Shown here piece by piece: positions 7,174 through 11,992 of a stretch of DNA of 11,992 nucleotides. The position numbers and the translations under genes are program-made. The first letter of the stretch is position 1; the number at the start of each line of letters is the position of its first letter. The notes under the pieces were generated by a model. That model was not told the origin of the DNA and ran no database searches. It worked only from the letters and a program-made list of their open reading frames with translations. Location: assembly GCA_023428515.1 (NCBI GenBank), contig JAEYXI010000359.1, positions 1-11,992 of the forward strand, read 5' to 3'. Source of the DNA: Pseudomonadota bacterium (GTDB lineage: Bacteria; Pseudomonadota; Alphaproteobacteria; Rhizobiales; Rhizobiaceae).

Positions 7174-9003
7174 ATGCAACGTCTGACCATCTCGGCGCGA
7201 ATGTACTGCCTGATCGCGCTCTCTCTCGCCATCCTTGCGGGCGCGCTGACATTCAGCCTGTTCCAGAGCTACGCCTCGTCCGAGCGGGAGCGCAAGGCCG
7301 GTCTCGCCTTCATGGACGACATCGCCATGAGTGTGCTGACGAAGTATCATGCGATGGAGCAATCCGGCGCGCTGACGCGCGAACAGGCCCAGGCCGAGGC
7401 GATGAAGGCGATCGGCGACATCCGCTATGACGGTGGCAGCGGTTATTTCTGGATCAACGACATGCGTCCCTTCATGGTGATGCATCCGATCAACAAGAAG
7501 CTCGACGGCACCGACCTGTCGCAGAACAAGGACCCGAACGGCAAACACTTGTTCGTCGAGATGGTTGAGACGGTAAAGGCAAGCGGCCAGGGCTTCGTCG
7601 ACTACTATTGGCCGAAGCCGGGCCTGGAGGAACCGGTCGAGAAATATTCGCATGTGATCGGCTTTCAGCCTTGGGGCTGGGTCGTCGGCACCGGCGTCTA
7701 TGTCGACGACCTCCACGCCATGTTCCGAGACAACCTGATCAGCTATGCATCGATCTTCGGTGTCTGCGCCGTGTCCCTGGTCGGCGGTGCCTTTTTCGTT
7801 ATTCGCAGCGTGACCGGGCCGCTCGGGCAGGTCAAGGACGTGCTCCAGCATATCGCCGATGGCCATGCCAATATCGCCGTCCCGAACGCAGACCAGAAGA
7901 ACGAGATCGGTGAAATGGCGCGGGGCCTGGTGGTGCTGCGCGACGCCGTCGAGGAGCGGCTTGCGCTGCAGGAGCGGGAAAGCCGCCAGCAACGTGCGCT
8001 GGCCGAGGAACGTTCCGCCAACGAGCGGGCGTTGTCGTCGGCATCCGAGCGTCAGGCGCGTGCGATGGACGAACTCGGTCGCGCCCTTTCCGGACTGGCG
8101 CAAGGCGACCTGTCGGTCAGTGTCGCCGACATGGGGACCGAGTACAACACGATCCGCGAAGACTTCAACCACGCCGTCGGCTCCTTGCGTCAGACAATCA
8201 TGGCGATTACCGAAACAAGTCATGTCGTCCGCGACAGCGCATCCGACATCAGCGGCGCGACCAATAACCTGTCGCGGCGCACGGAGCAGCAGGCGGCCTC
8301 TCTCGAGGAGACGGCGGCGGCGCTGGATGAAATCACCGCAACCGTGCGCACGGCTTCGGAACGCGCCCACGAGGCGCGCACGATGGTGAGCGAGACGACG
8401 GCGAGCGCCAGTCGCTCCGGCGAGATCGTCAGGACGGCGATCGATGCCATGGGCCGGATCGAGGAATCCTCCAACCGCATCAACCAGATCATCTCGGTGA
8501 TCGATGAGATCGCGTTCCAGACGAACCTGCTGGCGCTGAATGCCGGCGTCGAGGCCGCACGGGCCGGGGAAGCGGGCAGGGGCTTTGCAGTCGTCGCCCA
8601 GGAAGTACGCGAACTGGCGCAGCGTTCGGCCAATGCCGCAAAGGAGATCAAGGAACTGATCGGCAATTCCGCGCGCGAGGTGGAGGGCGGAGTTTCGCTG
8701 GTGCGCTCGACCGGCGATGCGCTGGTCGAGATCGCCCGGCTGGTGGAACGGGTCAATGCTCATGTGGAGACCATCGCCACTGCCGCCCGCGAACAGGCAA
8801 CGGGGCTGCAGGAGATCAATACCTCCGTCAACCAGATGGACCAGATGACCCAGCAGAATGCTGCCATGGTGGAAGAGACCACCGCGGCCAGTCAGACGCT
8901 CGCGGAGCAGAGCGTGCATCTCCAGGCGCTGCTTTCGGCCTTCAAGCTCGGCAACGGGGTTGGTGCCGCAGGTTACGGAGCGGGCGCCTCCCGCGCCGCC
9001 TAG
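7174..9003 (+). CDS. Methyl-accepting chemotaxis protein with sCache_2 sensor
   Basis: This 609-residue transmembrane chemoreceptor would control CheA through CheW and so bias flagellar rotation. TM1 is at about 10-31. A periplasmic single-Cache domain spans about 36-185, with SGYFWIND near 89-96 and PWGWVVGTGVYVDDL at 166-180, typical of sCache_2. TM2 is at about 188-211. A HAMP domain follows (212-263), then a charged helix and a second HAMP-like segment (about 290-340, SGLAQGDLSVSV). The signalling domain has the hairpin tip EIAFQTNLLALNA from 445 and GRGFAVVAQEVRELAQRSA. The C-terminus ends GASRAA, without the NWETF-type CheR/CheB tethering pentapeptide. The ligand is unknown; sCache_2 domains often bind small organic acids. 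GGGGA at 7163-7167 lies 6 nt before the ATG. The gene stands alone and a hairpin follows. Confidence 0.95.
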   Translation: MQRLTISARMYCLIALSLAILAGALTFSLFQSYASSERERKAGLAFMDDIAMSVLTKYHAMEQSGALTREQAQAEAMKAIGDIRYDGGSGYFWINDMRPFMVMHPINKKLDGTDLSQNKDPNGKHLFVEMVETVKASGQGFVDYYWPKPGLEEPVEKYSHVIGFQPWGWVVGTGVYVDDLHAMFRDNLISYASIFGVCAVSLVGGAFFVIRSVTGPLGQVKDVLQHIADGHANIAVPNADQKNEIGEMARGLVVLRDAVEERLALQERESRQQRALAEERSANERALSSASERQARAMDELGRALSGLAQGDLSVSVADMGTEYNTIREDFNHAVGSLRQTIMAITETSHVVRDSASDISGATNNLSRRTEQQAASLEETAAALDEITATVRTASERAHEARTMVSETTASASRSGEIVRTAIDAMGRIEESSNRINQIISVIDEIAFQTNLLALNAGVEAARAGEAGRGFAVVAQEVRELAQRSANAAKEIKELIGNSAREVEGGVSLVRSTGDALVEIARLVERVNAHVETIATAAREQATGLQEINTSVNQMDQMTQQNAAMVEETTAASQTLAEQSVHLQALLSAFKLGNGVGAAGYGAGASRAA

Positions 9004-9026
9004 ACGCGCAGCACCCTCTCGTACTC

Positions 9027-9064
9027 AAGCCGCCGGTGCCGAGTGTTCCGGCGGCTTCCTCTTG
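9027..9064 (+). terminator. Hairpin terminator after the chemoreceptor gene
   Basis: AAGCCGCCGG (9027-9036) and CCGGCGGCTT (9048-9057) form a perfect 10-bp GC-rich stem around an 11-nt loop, beginning 24 nt after the stop codon. The following CTTCCTCTT is pyrimidine-rich but not a pure T-run. An intrinsic terminator is likely. Confidence 0.7.
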
Positions 9065-9125
9065 GCGGACGGCCCGTCAGGCTCGGGCGCCATATTCCAG
9101 CTGGCTCATGAAAGCCCCCAAAAGG

Positions 9126-9141
9126 CCTTGATTTCTCAAGG
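9126..9141. promoter_or_regulatory. Dyad CCTTGA-N4-TCAAGG upstream of the lipoprotein gene
   Basis: Perfect 6-bp inverted arms lie around TTTC, about 70 bp before the ATG at 9210 and 60 bp after the chemoreceptor terminator. The position suits an operator or a short leader hairpin. No regulator can be named. Confidence 0.35.
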
Positions 9142-9209
9142 TTTCGTTTACCGTCCCGCACTAACCTTCGCCTGTGTGTCATTTCGGCACCGCAAGAGTG
9201 GCAATTGGT

Positions 9210-10634
9210 ATGGCGTATGCTTCCCTTTTCCGGCGGATGGTGGCCCCGCTCATGATCCCGATGCTGGTTGCCTGTTCGCCGGGCGACCTGGTGCCGCCGG
9301 CCGGCATCGACAACGGCACGCGGGTCGGTGCCATCAGGCCACCGCAGCCGGTAGGTGATGCGGATCCGCAGCGCGCCTATCAGGTCAGCCGGATGCCGGC
9401 ATCCTCCGTCGGGTCGGCGGACTACGCATACCCCAATACCTCCGTTCCGCGCGGCGACGCCTATACGGGCGACAGCGGTCATTACCTGCGGGCGCCGGAC
9501 CAGGTGCAGTCCCAACCGCTTGCTGCAGCGCCGTCCGGCCTCGGTTCTCAACCGGCACCGGCGTCGGGCGGTGGCCGCTTGCCGGTGATCGACAGCGACG
9601 AGGCGATGGGGCGGGCAGCGTCCGCGTCATCAACTGGCGGGGCCGCAACCGCGGTTCCCGAAGAGGGCGTCAACATGGACGCCGAGTTCGGCTTCGCACC
9701 GGACGAGAGCGGTGTGACGGGGCTCGCCGAGGAGCAGGATGTCGACATTGCCGAAGGTGTCGGCGACCAGCCGGTGGTTGACGGTATCGGTACCGACAAT
9801 CCGGTCGCCCTGCAGCCACGCCGCCAGCCGCTTGCACAGCCCATGGCGCAACCGATGCTGGACGATCGCGTGGTCGTACCCCCCAAACGCAGCGGTGCGG
9901 GTCTCCAGCGCGACATGGGCGTCGGCGGGATGACCTGGAGCGATGGCTCCCGCGTTGTGCCACCCGCTCGTGCCCCCGCACGCGGCCAGGAGGTGGCGAT
10001 GCTTCGCCCCAACAATCCGATGCGCGACGAAGGACCGATGTCGCAGCGCGATCAACCCTGGCTGAGAGGCGCCATGCCCAAGTCGGAAGTGAACTGCCGG
10101 GCTGAGCTGCGCAGGCTCGGGGTGGAGTTCCAGGACCGGCCCCGCATTGCAAACGGCCCGAGCTGCGGCATCAACTATCCGGTCAAGTTGTCCGGCCTTT
10201 CAGGCAACATCGATGTCAAGCCGGCGGTGACTCTGAACTGCCAGACGACGCTCGCCTTCGCCAAATGGGTCAAGAACGAGCTCGCGCCGGCCGCCCGCAC
10301 GCGCTACCTGGTGGGTGTCCGACGGATCGTACCCATGGGCGGCTACTCCTGCCGCCGCATGAACAACAGCCGCCAGCGCTACAATCCGATGTCCGAGCAT
10401 GCCAAGGGCAACGCCATCGACATCGGCCGGATCGTGCTGAAGAGCGGCCAGGAGATCGACGTACGGAAGAAGGGCCTCTTCTCCCTTCGCGAAGGCAGTC
10501 TGTTGAAGGCGGTGCGCAGCGACAGCTGCAAGTATTTCAACACGGTTCTCGGGCCGGGAAGCAATGCCGAACACTGGAACCACTTCCACTTCGACCTGAG
10601 GAGCCGCAAGGGCGGCAGGCGCCACTGCAACTAG
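9210..10634 (+). CDS. Lipoprotein with extensin-like C-terminal domain (LAS-type zinc-peptidase motif)
   Basis: This is a 474-residue predicted lipoprotein. The signal peptide (1-21) ends in lipobox LVAC, with C22 as the lipidated residue followed by Ser. Residues of about 23-290 form a long Pro-, Gln-, Gly- and Ala-rich region, probably disordered, including a QP-rich stretch (QPLAQPMAQPM). The C-terminal part (about 290-474) matches the extensin-like C domain common in Hyphomicrobiales and holds six cysteines, perhaps in disulfides. Within it, SEHAKGNAID (395-404) fits the LAS metallopeptidase motif SxHxxGxAxD. WNHFH (456-460) supplies HxH, giving H397, D404 and H460 as likely zinc ligands. 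A peptidoglycan peptidase role is inferred from this motif. The ATG at 9210 is preferred because it places the signal peptide correctly. In-frame GTG codons at 9174 and 9198 are alternatives. Confidence 0.88.
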   Translation: MAYASLFRRMVAPLMIPMLVACSPGDLVPPAGIDNGTRVGAIRPPQPVGDADPQRAYQVSRMPASSVGSADYAYPNTSVPRGDAYTGDSGHYLRAPDQVQSQPLAAAPSGLGSQPAPASGGGRLPVIDSDEAMGRAASASSTGGAATAVPEEGVNMDAEFGFAPDESGVTGLAEEQDVDIAEGVGDQPVVDGIGTDNPVALQPRRQPLAQPMAQPMLDDRVVVPPKRSGAGLQRDMGVGGMTWSDGSRVVPPARAPARGQEVAMLRPNNPMRDEGPMSQRDQPWLRGAMPKSEVNCRAELRRLGVEFQDRPRIANGPSCGINYPVKLSGLSGNIDVKPAVTLNCQTTLAFAKWVKNELAPAARTRYLVGVRRIVPMGGYSCRRMNNSRQRYNPMSEHAKGNAIDIGRIVLKSGQEIDVRKKGLFSLREGSLLKAVRSDSCKYFNTVLGPGSNAEHWNHFHFDLRSRKGGRRHCN

Positions 10635-10702
10635 GGCACTTCCACCTCGTGGCAACAGTTCCTCGAGAGGCTCCGAAGCCAGCCCGAGTGGACTTACCGC
10701 AT

Positions 10703-10718
10703 GTTCGACCTGTCGAAC
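10703..10718. promoter_or_regulatory. Palindrome GTTCGAC-CT-GTCGAAC
   Basis: Seven-base arms (10703-10709 and 10712-10718) are separated by only 2 nt, too close for a stable full hairpin loop. A protein-binding dyad is therefore the better reading. It lies about 195 bp before the permease ATG and about 70 bp after the lipoprotein stop. Confidence 0.35.
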
Positions 10719-10902
10719 CGCATTGAGCTTACCAAGCTTCCTCAGTCGGCGGGAGCAAGAAACCGTGCGAGACCATGTAGCTGCATGAAGGCTTGCGGGG
10801 ACTGTCCATCACGGGAGTGTTTGCTCGCAAGACGCAGTGCTGTATGCACGCGGGAAAACGACGGTCGCAACGCAGGTTCCCTTGATTGCAGCCAGTCCTG
10901 CC

Positions 10903-10906
10903 GGAG
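10903..10906 (+). promoter_or_regulatory. Ribosome binding site deciding the TauE/SafE start
   Basis: GGAG lies 6 nt before the ATG at 10913. This start is preferred over an in-frame TTG at 10886, which would add nine residues and has no such motif. Confidence 0.6.
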
Positions 10907-10912
10907 CCATGC

Positions 10913-11734
10913 ATGCTTTCTCTCTTCGAGTTCATTCCCTTCGTCCTTGCCCTGATCGGCGGCGGCGCGGTGGCCGGCATACTTGCCGGCATGTTCGGAA
11001 TTGGCGGCGGAGCCGTTCTGGTGCCGATCTTCTTCCATGTCTTCGGGTTCCTGGCTGTTCCCGAAGACCTTCGAATGCAACTCGCCCTCGGGACGTCGCT
11101 GGCGATCATCGTTCCGACGTCGGTTCGATCCTTCGTCGCCCATCGGCAAAGGGGTGCGGTCGACATGGTGCTGCTGAAGGGCTGGATTGTCGCGGTGCCC
11201 CTGGGGACCCTGATCGCCGCCGTTGTCGCGGCGAAGGCGTCAAGCGTCGAGCTGCGACTGATCTTTGCGGTGATAGCTTTGGCGCTCGCCTTCCGGATGA
11301 TCTTCAATCGCGCCAGCTGGAGGCTCGGGGAGACCTTGCCGGGGAACCCCGCGAAGTTCCTGGTGGGAACCGGCATCGGTATCCTGTCCGGCTTGATGGG
11401 GATCGGCGGGGGCGTCTTGAACAACACCTTCATGACGCTCTACGGCCGCTCGATCCACCAGGCGGTGGCGACCTCTTCGGGAGTCGGCGTGCTGATCTCG
11501 CTGCCCGGTCTTGCGGGCTATATCTGGGGCGGATGGGGCGTGCCGGGCCTGCCCCCGTTCTCGACGGCCTACATCAACTGGCTGGCGGTGGCGCTGCTGA
11601 TTCCCGTCACGATTTATCTTGCACCGATCGGCGCCACGCTCGCCCACGCCATGTCGAAGCGCCAGCTTGAAGCGGGTTTCGGTGTCTTCCTGATCCTCGT
11701 GTCGCTGCAGTTCTTCCTGACGATCCTTGTATAA
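10913..11734 (+). CDS. TauE/SafE family membrane permease (probable sulfite/organosulfonate exporter family)
   Basis: This 273-residue, almost entirely hydrophobic inner-membrane protein has about eight predicted membrane segments. The two homologous halves typical of TauE/SafE are visible: GMFGIGGGAVLVP (GIGGG 29-33) in the first half, and GLMGIGGGVLNNT (GIGGG 163-167) followed by HQAVATSSGVGVL in the second. Characterised members export sulfite, sulfoacetate or related anions, but the family is broad and the substrate here cannot be assigned. No sulfur-metabolism genes lie in the window to support one. The gene stands alone after a 278-bp gap; a short hairpin follows the stop. Confidence 0.93.
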   Translation: MLSLFEFIPFVLALIGGGAVAGILAGMFGIGGGAVLVPIFFHVFGFLAVPEDLRMQLALGTSLAIIVPTSVRSFVAHRQRGAVDMVLLKGWIVAVPLGTLIAAVVAAKASSVELRLIFAVIALALAFRMIFNRASWRLGETLPGNPAKFLVGTGIGILSGLMGIGGGVLNNTFMTLYGRSIHQAVATSSGVGVLISLPGLAGYIWGGWGVPGLPPFSTAYINWLAVALLIPVTIYLAPIGATLAHAMSKRQLEAGFGVFLILVSLQFFLTILV

Positions 11735-11753
11735 CGCGGGGCGCCACCCGCGT
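11734..11753 (+). terminator. Possible terminator hairpin after the permease gene
   Basis: ACGCGGG and CCCGCGT pair perfectly around GCGCCA, starting at the last base of the stop codon. No T-tract follows, so function as an intrinsic terminator is uncertain. Confidence 0.4.
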
Positions 11754-11992
11754 GCGGTGATCTGGTTAGAGGCAGTTTCCGCCGTTCAGCTTGGAAAGCG
11801 TGACGCAGCACAAGCGCTGGCGGTCCAAGCTTGCGTGGGCCCACTGTTCCTGCCGATTGGTCAGGAAAAGCGAACGCAATATTCTTCCTTTCAGGGGTAA
11901 TCGGCGCGATCGACGCTCCTATATTCGGGACGACTTCTGAAAATCAATTCCAATAAAAAGCTGTCTCCCCCATGGCTCCCATCGTATCGATC
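11735..11992. other. Right-end intergenic region (258 bp)
   Basis: No gene could be supported. A structured segment lies at 11788-11831: AGCTTGGA and TCCAAGCT form 8-bp outer arms, with an inner AGCG/CGCT pair. A weak sigma-70-like pair follows: TTGGTC at 11857-11862, a 17-nt spacer and TATTCT at 11880-11885. An ATG at 11972 begins MAPIVSI and runs off the right edge, but it has no clear Shine-Dalgarno sequence. The next gene may start here. Confidence 0.35.

Larger units (their letters stand above)
10635..10912. other. Intergenic region (278 bp) with inverted repeats
   Basis: No convincing gene is seen. The region contains a near-perfect palindrome, GTTCGAC-CT-GTCGAAC (10703-10718), and a second small inverted repeat, AGCTT-ACC-AAGCT (10726-10738). 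Neither is followed by a T-tract. They could be operators for the downstream permease gene or parts of a transcript end for the lipoprotein gene. Confidence 0.4.

Noticed and set aside
7171..8919. Minus-strand open frame (582 codons) opposite the chemoreceptor
   Set aside because: It is antisense to a full-length, motif-complete chemotaxis protein; its composition is typical of a shadow frame.
10701..10955. Small plus-strand frame (84 codons) overlapping the TauE/SafE start
   Set aside because: It overlaps the permease in another frame, has no motif, and its start lies inside the palindrome region.
11972..11992. Start of a further gene (ATG, MAPIVSI) at the right edge
   Set aside because: Only seven codons are visible and no Shine-Dalgarno sequence is seen, so it is not called as a gene.

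Overview
The window looks like ordinary chromosomal DNA from a high-GC alphaproteobacterium, most likely of the order Hyphomicrobiales and probably Rhizobiaceae-like. The clues are a UvrB with a long lysine/alanine-rich N-terminal extension, a lipoprotein with an extensin-like C-terminal domain, an sCache chemoreceptor, and dense high-GC coding with long antisense shadow frames. This placement is inferred from family content; no marker gene for taxonomy is present. I see no rRNA, tRNA, insertion sequence, phage gene or CRISPR array.

Layout. (1) 1-1537, minus: 5' part of uvrB, running off the left edge. (2) 1628-3610, minus: a membrane-anchored GGDEF-EAL cyclic-di-GMP protein upstream of uvrB in the same direction. 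(3) About 3611-3922: a divergent regulatory region with a strong dyad and repeated CGTAA cores. (4) 3923-6574, plus: a tight two-gene DUF1800-DUF1501 operon, the second protein carrying a Tat signal. (5) 6590-6979, minus: a YciA-type acyl-CoA thioesterase, convergent with the operon. (6) 7174-9003, plus: an sCache_2 methyl-accepting chemotaxis protein, followed by a 10-bp-stem hairpin. (7) 9210-10634, plus: a lipoprotein with a disordered linker and an extensin-like C domain that carries a complete LAS-type zinc-peptidase motif. (8) 10913-11734, plus: a TauE/SafE family permease. (9) 11735-11992: non-coding, possibly leading to another gene past the right edge.

Functionally this is a mixed neighbourhood: DNA repair, c-di-GMP and chemotactic signalling, a secreted uncharacterised pair, lipid/CoA metabolism, a probable cell-wall lipoprotein and an anion exporter. 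Only DUF1800-DUF1501 is clearly an operon. The points most worth a second look are the EAL domain that has lost a conserved metal-ligand Asn, the CGTAA-rich divergent promoter region, the Tat-signal asymmetry of the DUF1800/DUF1501 pair, and the LAS-type motif in the extensin-like lipoprotein. I do not see a clearly new defence or mobile system.
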